Source of the DNA: a bacterium
GTDB lineage: Bacteria > Chloroflexota > Dormibacteria > UBA8260 > Bog-877
NCBI GenBank assembly: GCA_021802115.1
Contig: JAKABA010000144.1
Span: 1-9,958, forward strand
Direction: 5' to 3'
Length of the DNA: 9,958 nucleotides
A program made the translations under genes and the position numbers. The notes beneath the pieces were generated by a model that saw only the letters and a list, made by a program, of their open reading frames with translations, did not search any database and had not been told where the DNA came from. This document shows positions 1-5,821 of the stretch, piece by piece. Numbering within the stretch: the stretch's first letter is position 1; every line of letters starts with the position of its first letter.

Positions 1-49
1 GGTCAGCGTGCGGATTCCCAAGTACCGGCCCGGCGTCAAGGCGTCTTAG
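1..49 (+). CDS. C-terminal tail of a probable LytS-type sensor histidine kinase (partial)
   Basis: Only the last 15 codons are present, read from base 2 and ending in TAG at 47-49. The peptide is VSVRIPKYRPGVKAS. A strand of this kind followed by a short basic tail (V-x-V-R-I-P-K-Y-R-x-G-V) is what I recall at the end of the HATPase domain in LytS/YpdA-type kinases of high-GC bacteria. The gene stops two bases before the LytTR regulator begins, the usual order for a kinase and its partner. The family call is therefore an inference from a short tail plus context. The sensing and membrane domains lie outside the window, so nothing can be said about its ligand. Confidence 0.6.
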   Translation, partial: VSVRIPKYRPGVKAS

Positions 50-51
50 CC

Positions 52-801
52 TTGGAGCAACGGTTCCGGGCCCTGGTGGTGGACGACGAGGCGCCCGCTC
101 GGGGCGAGCTCTGCTACCTGCTGCGTCAGGCGCCCCGGGTGGCGGACGTCCGGGAGGCTGAGGACGCCAGCGGGGCGATGGACGCGCTCACGAGCGAGGG
201 CGCGGACGTGGTCTTCCTGGACATCCAGATGCCGGGGCTGGACGGCCTCCAGCTGGCGCAGCTGTTCGCCGCTGTGGAGAGCCCGCCTCCGGTGGTCTTC
301 GTGACCGCCTTCGCGGAGCACGCTGTGGACGCATTCCAGCTGGCCGCCTTCGACTACCTGCTGAAACCGGTGCGCCAGGACCGGCTCAATCTCACCCTGG
401 AGCGGTTGGCGATCTGGGCCCAGCAGAAGGGGCGCCGCGGCCCGGACTTCGCCGACGGCCAGTCGCTCGACGACCGGCTGGCGGTCACCCACCGGGGGCG
501 GATCCTGCTGCTGCCGATCTCGGAGATCCGCGCCGCCGAGGTCTCCGGGGACCGGCTGGCCCTGATCACCCCCGACGGGCGCTTCCTGGCCCGCTTGCGG
601 CTGCAGGAGCTGGAGGAGCGGTTGGCCCGTCAGGGATTCATGCGCGTGCACCGCCACTACCTGGTCAACCTCCGGCACGTGGCGGCGGTGGAGGCCTTCG
701 TCAACAACACCTACCTGCTGCGGATGGAGGGGATCGGGGACCTCACCGTCCCGGTGTCGCGCCGTCACGGCCCCCAGCTCCGGCAGGCGCTGGGGCTCTG
801 A
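52..801 (+). CDS. LytTR-family response regulator transcription factor
   Basis: This 249-residue protein is the DNA-binding half of a two-component system. The receiver domain (about residues 6-120) shows the acidic pair D11-D12, the phospho-acceptor D57 in FLDIQMPGLDG, T85 in FVTAFAEHAVDAF and K105 in DYLLKPV, so all the residues needed for phosphorylation are present. A linker (about 123-140) leads to a LytTR DNA-binding domain (about 143-246) with the hallmark FMRVHRHYLVN at 196-206 and VPVSRRH near the end. The length is normal for the family. The start is a TTG two bases after the kinase stop; a weak AAGG lies upstream, and no better ATG or GTG precedes the first beta strand. It is co-transcribed with the kinase, DUF485 and symporter genes, so the transporter operon is its most likely target. 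No LytTR binding site can be shown because the operon promoter lies upstream of the window. Confidence 0.93.
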   Translation: MEQRFRALVVDDEAPARGELCYLLRQAPRVADVREAEDASGAMDALTSEGADVVFLDIQMPGLDGLQLAQLFAAVESPPPVVFVTAFAEHAVDAFQLAAFDYLLKPVRQDRLNLTLERLAIWAQQKGRRGPDFADGQSLDDRLAVTHRGRILLLPISEIRAAEVSGDRLALITPDGRFLARLRLQELEERLARQGFMRVHRHYLVNLRHVAAVEAFVNNTYLLRMEGIGDLTVPVSRRHGPQLRQALGL

Positions 802-802
802 G

Positions 803-1159
803 GTGGCGAACCCCGACCCCTCTTGGGGGGCGGTGCGGGACCGGGGGCCCGAACCGCAGGCGTCGCGGCTGCTCGAATTCGAGGAGCAGACGGCAGTCGG
901 CACCCTCTACCTGCAGGCGCTGATGCGCCGCCAGCTTCGCCTCAGCCTGACTCTGGCCTTCATCTTTGTCGCCTACCTGTTCGCGCAGCCGCTGCTATCC
1001 ACCTGGTTCCCGCAGTGGGCAACCTTGCGTGTGCTGGGGGTGCCCCTGCCCTGGCTGGTCCTGGGGGTGGGCTCCTACCCCATCCTGATCTGGCTCGGCT
1101 CGATCTATGTCCGCCGCGCCGAGGAGGTCGACGATGAGTTCACAGACCTCCTCAGCTGA
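803..1159 (+). CDS. DUF485 family membrane protein (YjcH-like symporter partner)
   Basis: This is a small 118-residue inner-membrane protein. The N-terminal 45 residues are cytoplasmic-looking and end in a basic stretch (LMRRQLR). Two hydrophobic segments follow at about 47-65 and 78-102, and the tail is acidic (YVRRAEEVDDEFTDLL). This pattern, and the position directly before an SSF symporter, are those of DUF485, represented by E. coli YjcH next to ActP. The molecular role of the family is not established; an accessory or assembly role for the symporter is inferred from constant linkage. The GTG start is one base after the regulator's stop (799-801), indicating tight translational coupling. 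A strong ribosome binding site and an ATG for another frame lie inside its last 40 bases. Confidence 0.88.
   Translation: MANPDPSWGAVRDRGPEPQASRLLEFEEQTAVGTLYLQALMRRQLRLSLTLAFIFVAYLFAQPLLSTWFPQWATLRVLGVPLPWLVLGVGSYPILIWLGSIYVRRAEEVDDEFTDLLS
1121..1128 (+). promoter_or_regulatory. Strong Shine-Dalgarno inside the end of the DUF485 gene
   Basis: The bases GAGGAGGT match the anti-Shine-Dalgarno almost perfectly and stand five bases before an ATG at 1134. They are much better than anything seen before the symporter's own TTG at 1169. The ATG they serve opens a 12-codon frame that ends on that TTG, so the site probably loads ribosomes for the symporter, directly or by coupling. Confidence 0.6.
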
Positions 1160-1172
1160 GCGCTTCGGTTGA
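1134..1172 (+). CDS. 12-codon leader ORF coupled to the symporter, or its frameshifted true N-terminus
   Basis: ATG at 1134 follows an ideal ribosome binding site and encodes MSSQTSSAERFG before TGA at 1170-1172. The TGA overlaps the symporter's TTG in the sequence TTGA, the geometry of termination-reinitiation. Two readings fit. One is a real mini-cistron that delivers ribosomes to a weak TTG start. The other is that this ATG is the symporter's original start and one base is missing between about 1140 and 1170, by mutation or assembly error; adding one base would fuse the two frames. The sequence cannot separate these readings. The peptide resembles no family I know. Confidence 0.35.
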   Translation: MSSQTSSAERFG

Positions 1173-3061
1173 GCCCGTCCGCGGCCGCGGTCCTGGGGCT
1201 GCTCGCGATGGCCGGGGTGAGCCTGGGCGCGGGGATGTTCGCCCGCCGCTTCGCGCACACGACCTCGGACTTCATGGTGGCGGCCCGGGCGGTGCCACCC
1301 AGGCTCAACGCCGCTGCCATCAGCGGGGAGTACCTGAGCGCGGCCTCCTTCCTTGGCGTGGCTGGACTGGTCATGCAGTACGGGTACGACGTCCTCTGGT
1401 ATCCGGTCGGGTACGCGGCCGGATACCTCCTGCTGCTGCTGTTCATCGCGGGCCCGCTGCGACGCTTCGGCGCCTACACCATCCCCGACTTTGCCGAGGG
1501 GCGGTTCGACAGCCCCCGCTTCCGCCAGCTGGCGGTGGGGCTGGTGCTGGTGATCGGGTTCTTCTACGCGCTCCCCCAGGTGGAGGCGGCGGGGATCACG
1601 GTGGAGACCGCCTCCGGCCTGCCCTACTGGGTGGGGGTGGCGGTGGTCTCGGTGGTGGTGGTGGCGGCGGTGACGGGAGGCGGCATGCGGGGCATCACCC
1701 TGGTGCAGAGCCTCCAGTTCGCCGCCAAGATCTTCGCGATCTCGCTGCCGGCGTTCCTGCTGCTGCTGCACTTCGGAGGCCCCGGGGCTGCGTTCGCCCG
1801 GACCGCGGGTGATCTGGCACGGCTTCCCACCAAGGTCAGCTACACGGTGGCCAGGGGGGAGATCTGGCAACTCCCCGCACGGACAGAGATCCGCGTCAGC
1901 CGGCCGACTCCGGTGGAGTGGACGTCCCAGCCGGCCGTGCGCTCCCCCGGGGCGGTGACCGCCGAGATCTCGGGAGGAGCTCCGGGTCCAGGGGTGGCCG
2001 CCAGCGGCAACCGGGGGGTGGTGGTGGTCAGCTCGCGGATGGCCTTCCCGAAGGGGACGTTGGTCTTCGAGGCGCCCGGGCAGGTCACCCTGGGAGCGGG
2101 GGAGCCGGCTCCCTTCGGCGCCGCCACGCCCACCAGCACCAACCGGGCCTGGGCGGACCCCTTCGGACCCCTGGCCGGAGGCAGCGGCCACTCCCTGCTC
2201 TTCACCTACTCCCTCATCCTGGCCATCCTGCTGGGCACGATCGGACTACCGCACATCCTGGTGCGCTTCTACACCAACCCCGACGCCCGGGCCTCCCGCC
2301 GCACCGCCCTCTTGGTGCTGGTGCTCCTGGGCGCCTTCTACATCTGGCCGCCGGTCTACGGGGCGCTGGGACGGGCGCTCGATCCCGCCCTCTACGGCAG
2401 CAACCTGACCGACTCCGTGGTGCTGGTTCTGCCCAGCCTCCTCGGGGGCTGGCTGGGCCAGCTCCTGCTGGCCGTGGTCTCGGCGGGAGCGTTCGCGGCC
2501 TTCACCTCGACCTTGAGTGGGCTGCTGGTCTCGCTGGCCGGAGCTCTCGGCCACGATCTCTACGGCCGCTGGTGGCGGCCGGCGGCGTCGGCGTCGGCGC
2601 GTCGGCGCGCCTTCCAGGTGGCCGCGGTTGTGGCCGGAGCCGGCGCCGGCGGGTTGGGCCTGCTGGTGGGCCAGTTCAACATCAGCGTCCTGGTGGGGTG
2701 GGCGTTCGCGATCGCGGCCAGCTCCTTCTTCCCCCTGCTGGTCCTGGGCATATGGTGGCCCCGGCTGACCACCGCCGGAGCTGCGGTCGGGGTCGCCGCC
2801 GGAGGCCTCCTCTCCACGCTCGCCATCGGGACCACCATGGTGGCCACGGTGGTCCCCCCCTTGGAGCTGTTCCTGGCCCGGCAGTCCGGCCTGGCGGTGG
2901 TGCTGGAGCAGCCCGCGATCGTCACCGTGCCCCTGGCCTTCCTGGCCATGGTCGGGATCTCCTGGTGGCGGCCCGGCCCTCCCGCCCTGGCGGCCGCCAA
3001 AATGGTCCAGCTCCACGCGCCGGAGCTCCTGGGCCTGCGCCGGGACTACATCCCGGAATGA
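1169..3061 (+). CDS. Sodium/solute symporter, ActP (cation acetate symporter)-like
   Basis: This is a 630-residue integral membrane protein of the SSF family (LeuT fold, about 13 membrane segments), which imports a small carboxylate with a cation. It resembles E. coli ActP closely in several blocks: SGEYLSAASFLGVAGL (52-67), GTIGLPHILVRFYTNPDAR (356-374), a GALGHDLYG block (458-466) and WAFAIAASSFFPLLVLGIWW (511-530). The family match is firm, but acetate as substrate is an inference; pyruvate or propionate are alternatives. ActP is about 550 residues. The extra length sits between the helix ending near 201 and the one starting near 343, where about 100 extra residues form a probable outside-facing beta-rich domain. 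No signal peptide precedes the first helix, unlike ActP. TTG is chosen as the start because the first helix begins right after it; ATG at 1208 would cut into that helix. It is the last gene of the kinase-regulator-DUF485 operon and lies nine bases after the DUF485 stop. Confidence 0.92.
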   Translation: MSPSAAAVLGLLAMAGVSLGAGMFARRFAHTTSDFMVAARAVPPRLNAAAISGEYLSAASFLGVAGLVMQYGYDVLWYPVGYAAGYLLLLLFIAGPLRRFGAYTIPDFAEGRFDSPRFRQLAVGLVLVIGFFYALPQVEAAGITVETASGLPYWVGVAVVSVVVVAAVTGGGMRGITLVQSLQFAAKIFAISLPAFLLLLHFGGPGAAFARTAGDLARLPTKVSYTVARGEIWQLPARTEIRVSRPTPVEWTSQPAVRSPGAVTAEISGGAPGPGVAASGNRGVVVVSSRMAFPKGTLVFEAPGQVTLGAGEPAPFGAATPTSTNRAWADPFGPLAGGSGHSLLFTYSLILAILLGTIGLPHILVRFYTNPDARASRRTALLVLVLLGAFYIWPPVYGALGRALDPALYGSNLTDSVVLVLPSLLGGWLGQLLLAVVSAGAFAAFTSTLSGLLVSLAGALGHDLYGRWWRPAASASARRRAFQVAAVVAGAGAGGLGLLVGQFNISVLVGWAFAIAASSFFPLLVLGIWWPRLTTAGAAVGVAAGGLLSTLAIGTTMVATVVPPLELFLARQSGLAVVLEQPAIVTVPLAFLAMVGISWWRPGPPALAAAKMVQLHAPELLGLRRDYIPE

Positions 3062-3063
3062 GC

Positions 3064-3077
3064 CCGCCGGAGGGCGG
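3064..3077. terminator. Compact GC hairpin between convergent genes
   Basis: The stem CCGCC/GGCGG (five base pairs) with loop GGAG fills most of the 16-base gap between the stops of the symporter and the dehydrogenase. There is no T-tract on either strand, so it is not a classical intrinsic terminator. U-less hairpin termination is often proposed in GC-rich bacteria. The location is the main argument. Confidence 0.4.
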
Positions 3078-4073
3078 TCAGTAGCCGGCGGCCAGGTCCA
3101 CCCGGTTGCGGAGCTGCTCGCCCATGGCGAAGCGCCGCAGCTGCTCCGCGAACAGCTCCGAGGTGCGCCGGGAAAAGTTCGGCGAGCTCCAGCTGATGTG
3201 CGGGGAGACGTGGATCCCGGCTGCCGACCACAGGGGCGAGGTCGGCGGCAGCGGCTCCTCCTCGAACGCGTCCAGGTAGGCCGCCCGGAGCGGCCCCGTC
3301 CCAAGCGCTTGGAGCAGCTCTGAATCCTCCACCAGCCCACCCCGGGCGATGTTGACCAGGCACGCTCCGTCGTGGAGGACCGCCAGCGCCTCACGGGAGA
3401 TGAGCCCCCTGGTCTCCCGGGTCAGCGGAGCCGCCAGCACCAGCGCGTCGGCGCCGTCGCATGCGGCAACCAGCTGTTCCGGTGCGAAGAGGTCGGTGAC
3501 CAGCCCTGCCCCCCCCGCCTCGGGGTGGCGGCGGACCGCCGTCAGACGGCATCTGAAGGGCCCGAGCCGCCGCGCGAGCTCGCACCCGATCGCCCCGAAG
3601 CCGACGATCACCACCCTGAGGTCGCCGAGCTCGCGCAGTTGCAGGGACTCCCACCGGGCGCTGGCCTGCAGCGTCCGGATCTCCGCAAAGCGCTTGCAGT
3701 GGTGGAGCAGGCAGCCCACCACGAACTCCGCGATGGGAACAGCCACCACCCCGGCGGAGTTGGTGAGGATGACGTCGGGGTGGGGCGCCATGATCTCGTC
3801 CAGGTGGTCCACCCCGGCCGACACCGTGTGCACCCACCGCACCTCCGGATGCTGGCTGAGCGCCCTCTGCAGGGGATCCACCTCTTCGTTGGCCAGACGG
3901 CCACCGAAGAGCCTCCAGACGCAGTCGAAGTGCTCGTCTGGCGGAGCCTCACCGGAGGGCGCCTCGACCAGCTCCAGCCCGTCGAGCCCCGCCTTGAGTC
4001 GGACCAGGTCAAGATCCGGCTTGGGCATTCGGCCCACGATCAGGCAGCGAACGGTGGCGGTTGCCACACTCAT
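3078..4073 (-). CDS. D-2-hydroxyacid dehydrogenase (GhrA/GRHPR-like), probably NADP(H)-dependent
   Basis: This 331-residue cytosolic oxidoreductase interconverts 2-oxoacids and D-2-hydroxyacids. Glyoxylate/hydroxypyruvate reductase is the likeliest type; the exact substrate is open. The dinucleotide motif GFGAIG is at 158-163. The catalytic triad is complete: R244 in NIARGG, E273 in DAFEEEPLP and H292 in VSPHISW. SAGVDHL and TNSAGVVAVPIAEFVVG are also typical of the family. After the Gly motif the second strand ends in AVRRHPEAGG, with arginines at 181-182 where NAD enzymes carry Asp or Glu, which points to NADP(H). I chose the ATG at 4071-4073 because the first Rossmann-like strand (VRCLIVGRMP) starts eight residues later. 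The frame stays open upstream to 4187, but that part is Gly/Pro-rich and unlike the family. The ribosome binding site is weak. It is convergent with the symporter and divergent from the sulfurtransferase. Confidence 0.9.
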   Translation of the reverse strand: MSVATATVRCLIVGRMPKPDLDLVRLKAGLDGLELVEAPSGEAPPDEHFDCVWRLFGGRLANEEVDPLQRALSQHPEVRWVHTVSAGVDHLDEIMAPHPDVILTNSAGVVAVPIAEFVVGCLLHHCKRFAEIRTLQASARWESLQLRELGDLRVVIVGFGAIGCELARRLGPFRCRLTAVRRHPEAGGAGLVTDLFAPEQLVAACDGADALVLAAPLTRETRGLISREALAVLHDGACLVNIARGGLVEDSELLQALGTGPLRAAYLDAFEEEPLPPTSPLWSAAGIHVSPHISWSSPNFSRRTSELFAEQLRRFAMGEQLRNRVDLAAGY

Positions 4074-4214
4074 TCCCGGCCCACCGGCCGGCGGCACCCC
4101 CGGCCACCGCCCATCACCGCCGGCGCCGATGCCGCCCTCGGGTTCACCGCGTTCTCCTCCGGTCTGCTGCCTCGGCTCCGTGCGCACCTCCCCTGAGCGG
4201 GGGATGATGGGGGC
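4074..4214. other. Divergent intergenic region
   Basis: These 141 bases separate the start codons of the dehydrogenase (minus) and the sulfurtransferase (plus), so both promoters are expected here. I find no convincing -35/-10 pair on either strand. A small stem of CCCC (4190-4193) against the G-run at 4200-4203 lies just upstream of the sulfurtransferase ATG, but it is too short to call a regulatory element. Confidence 0.5.
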
Positions 4215-5045
4215 ATGGAGCCGCTACCCATCCCCACGGTACCGCCGCAGTGGCTGCTGCGGCACCTCGGCGACTCCGACCTCAGGATCCTCGATATCCG
4301 CTGGACCCTGGCGGACGGGCCGGACGCTGCCGGATACGCCACCGGACACATCCCGGGCGCCTCCTTCATCGACCTGGACCGGGTTTTGGCGGGCCCACCC
4401 GGCCCTGGCGGCCGCCACCCGCTGCCGCCGCCCGATGAGTTCGGCCGGGAAATGCGCGAGGTAGGGATCAGCGTCGGCTCCCGGGTCGTCGTCTACGACC
4501 AGGTCACCGGTGCGGCGGCGCGGGCCTGGTGGCTGCTCCGAGCGGCCGGGGTGGCCCAGGTGGCGGTCCTCGACGGTGGGCTGGATGCGTACCTCCGGGC
4601 CGGAGGGGTCCTCAGCCAGCAGGTGCCGACGCCGACCCCCGGGAATCTTAGGGTTGAGAGTTTCTCCGGCCAGGTGTCAGCCGAACTGATCCCGCAGCTG
4701 CAGCAGCGGGGGTACTGGGTGCTCGACGCCCGCGCCGGTGACCGCTACCACGGCGCCCCCAACCCGCTTGACCCGAGGCCCGGCCACCTGCCCGGGGCCA
4801 GGAGCCTACCTTGGGCGGAGCTGTTCACAGAGGACTCGCGCCTCGACCATGAAGGAGCCCGGCGCCGGCTGCGGGAGCTGGGCCACTCAGGTCAACCCAT
4901 CATCGCCTACTGCGGCTCAGGGGTTACCGCCTGCGCCCTGCTGCTGGCGCTGGACGCCGCCGGGGCGCCGGAGCTTCACCTCTACCCGGGGAGCTGGAGC
5001 GAGTGGGCGGCCGACCCCGCCAAGCCGGTGGAGTGCCCAGCGTGA
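4215..5045 (+). CDS. Sulfurtransferase with tandem rhodanese domains (3-mercaptopyruvate/thiosulfate type)
   Basis: This 276-residue soluble enzyme moves sulfur from 3-mercaptopyruvate or thiosulfate to cyanide or a thiol acceptor through a cysteine persulfide. The N-terminal rhodanese domain (about 11-132) shows ILDIRW, YATGHIPGASFIDLD and VVVYDQ but has Asp where the active Cys would be, so it is inactive, as is usual. The C-terminal domain (about 150-272) carries WVLDARAGDRYHG, RPGHLPGA and the active-site loop CGSGVTAC with nucleophile C233. A CGSGV loop is that of mercaptopyruvate sulfurtransferases such as E. coli SseA, whereas thiosulfate-specific rhodaneses have CRKGV; the loop therefore favours mercaptopyruvate. 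The length is normal. The ATG is preceded by G-rich runs at 4199-4203 and 4209-4213. The gene stands alone between a divergent dehydrogenase and a convergent short-chain dehydrogenase. Confidence 0.93.
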   Translation: MEPLPIPTVPPQWLLRHLGDSDLRILDIRWTLADGPDAAGYATGHIPGASFIDLDRVLAGPPGPGGRHPLPPPDEFGREMREVGISVGSRVVVYDQVTGAAARAWWLLRAAGVAQVAVLDGGLDAYLRAGGVLSQQVPTPTPGNLRVESFSGQVSAELIPQLQQRGYWVLDARAGDRYHGAPNPLDPRPGHLPGARSLPWAELFTEDSRLDHEGARRRLRELGHSGQPIIAYCGSGVTACALLLALDAAGAPELHLYPGSWSEWAADPAKPVECPA

Positions 5046-5058
5046 GCCGCTGCGGCTC
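5044..5058. terminator. Perfect inverted repeat at a convergent junction
   Basis: GAGCCG/CGGCTC with loop CTG forms a six-base-pair hairpin. It begins within the sulfurtransferase stop codon and ends two bases before the stop of the convergent dehydrogenase. There is no T-tract. Its fit to the 15-base gap suggests a shared bidirectional terminator of the U-less kind. Confidence 0.45.
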
Positions 5059-5060
5059 GC

Positions 5061-5804
5061 TCAGCCGCTTCTGACGACCTTGGTGGCGCTCGCCTGCATC
5101 AGAGGGCGCATCACCACCTGGTCCAGGTTCACATGCGCGGGGCGGGTCACCGCAAAGGCAACCACGTCGGCAACATCCGCCGCGGTCAGCGGCTGCAGGC
5201 CCCGGTAGACCGCCCGGGCGCGCTCTTCGTCGCCCCCGAAGCGGTTCAGGGAGAAGTCGGTCTCCACCATCCCCGGACAGATCTCCGTCACCCGGACCGG
5301 CCGCCCCGCGAGTTCGAGCCGCAGGGTCTTGGTGATCGCGTGCACGGCGTGCTTGGCGGAGGTGTACCCCGACCCGCCCTCGTAGACCTCGAGGGCGGCG
5401 GTGGAGGAGAGGTTGACGACGTGGCCCCGGCCCGAGCTCTCCAGAGCCGGCAGCAGCTGCTTGGTCATCGCCACCAGGCCCAGGACGTTGACCTCCCACA
5501 TCCAGCGCCACTGATCAAGATCCGCGGCGGCGACCTCGTCCAAGCCTCGGGCCCCGCCGGCGTTGTTGACCAGAACTTCCACCTCGGTCAACCCGACGCA
5601 GAATCGCGCGACGCTGTCCGGATCGCTCACGTCCAGGACCTTGGCCTCGCCGCCGATCTCAGCCGCCAGTGCCTCCAGCGGCGCCAGGCGCCGGGCCCCC
5701 ACCAGAACCCGGTAGCCCTCCTGCGCCAGCCGCCGAGCCACGGCCGCGCCGATCCCGGCTGAGGCCCCGGTCACGACTGCCCAGGGGCGATTCTCACCTG
5801 TCAT
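5061..5804 (-). CDS. SDR family NAD(P)-dependent oxidoreductase, YdfG-like
   Basis: This 247-residue classical short-chain dehydrogenase has the cofactor motif TGASAGIG at 12-19, NNAG at 80-83 and a full catalytic set: N106, S134, Y147 and K151 (YTSAK). GARR at 35-38, with arginines after the second strand, suggests NADP(H). The C-terminal half (ICPGMVETDFSLNRFGGDEER, then RPAHVNLDQVVMRP) resembles E. coli YdfG, an NADP-dependent 3-hydroxy acid (serine/allo-threonine) dehydrogenase. That substrate range is an inference. I chose ATG at 5802-5804, 17 bases after the stop of the upstream DUF255 gene. A TTG at 5823-5825 would add seven residues and overlap that stop as TTGA; it is a real alternative. 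The gene is the second of a two-gene minus-strand operon and converges on the sulfurtransferase. Confidence 0.92.
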   Translation of the reverse strand: MTGENRPWAVVTGASAGIGAAVARRLAQEGYRVLVGARRLAPLEALAAEIGGEAKVLDVSDPDSVARFCVGLTEVEVLVNNAGGARGLDEVAAADLDQWRWMWEVNVLGLVAMTKQLLPALESSGRGHVVNLSSTAALEVYEGGSGYTSAKHAVHAITKTLRLELAGRPVRVTEICPGMVETDFSLNRFGGDEERARAVYRGLQPLTAADVADVVAFAVTRPAHVNLDQVVMRPLMQASATKVVRSG

Positions 5805-5821
5805 CTCACGATGGTCGCACG

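Noticed and set aside
46..903. A 285-residue minus-strand frame opposite the LytTR regulator
   Set aside because: The plus-strand frame has every receiver and LytTR landmark. The antisense text has no recognisable fold.
1625..1680. GGTGG-rich stretch that might form a G-quadruplex or be a microsatellite
   Set aside because: It encodes a Val/Ala/Gly-rich membrane helix of the symporter, and the codons explain the pattern. The G-runs are mostly only two bases long.
995..2191. A 398-residue minus-strand open frame opposite the DUF485 and symporter genes
   Set aside because: It is a high-GC shadow: Gly/Arg/His/Gln-rich with no domain, while the plus strand carries a clear ActP-like sequence.
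1769..2191. The symporter insert as a frameshift artefact or inserted mobile DNA
   Set aside because: The frame is continuous, codon use keeps the same GC-rich third positions as the flanks, and there are no terminal repeats or target duplications.
1918..3084. A 388-residue plus-strand frame inside the symporter
   Set aside because: It has Arg/Gly/Pro-rich shadow composition with no motif. The symporter frame is continuous and conserved over the same bases.
4074..4187. A 38-residue N-terminal extension of the 2-hydroxyacid dehydrogenase
   Set aside because: It is Gly/Pro/Arg-rich, unlike the family, and lies in the expected promoter region. The ATG at 4073 sits right before the first beta strand.
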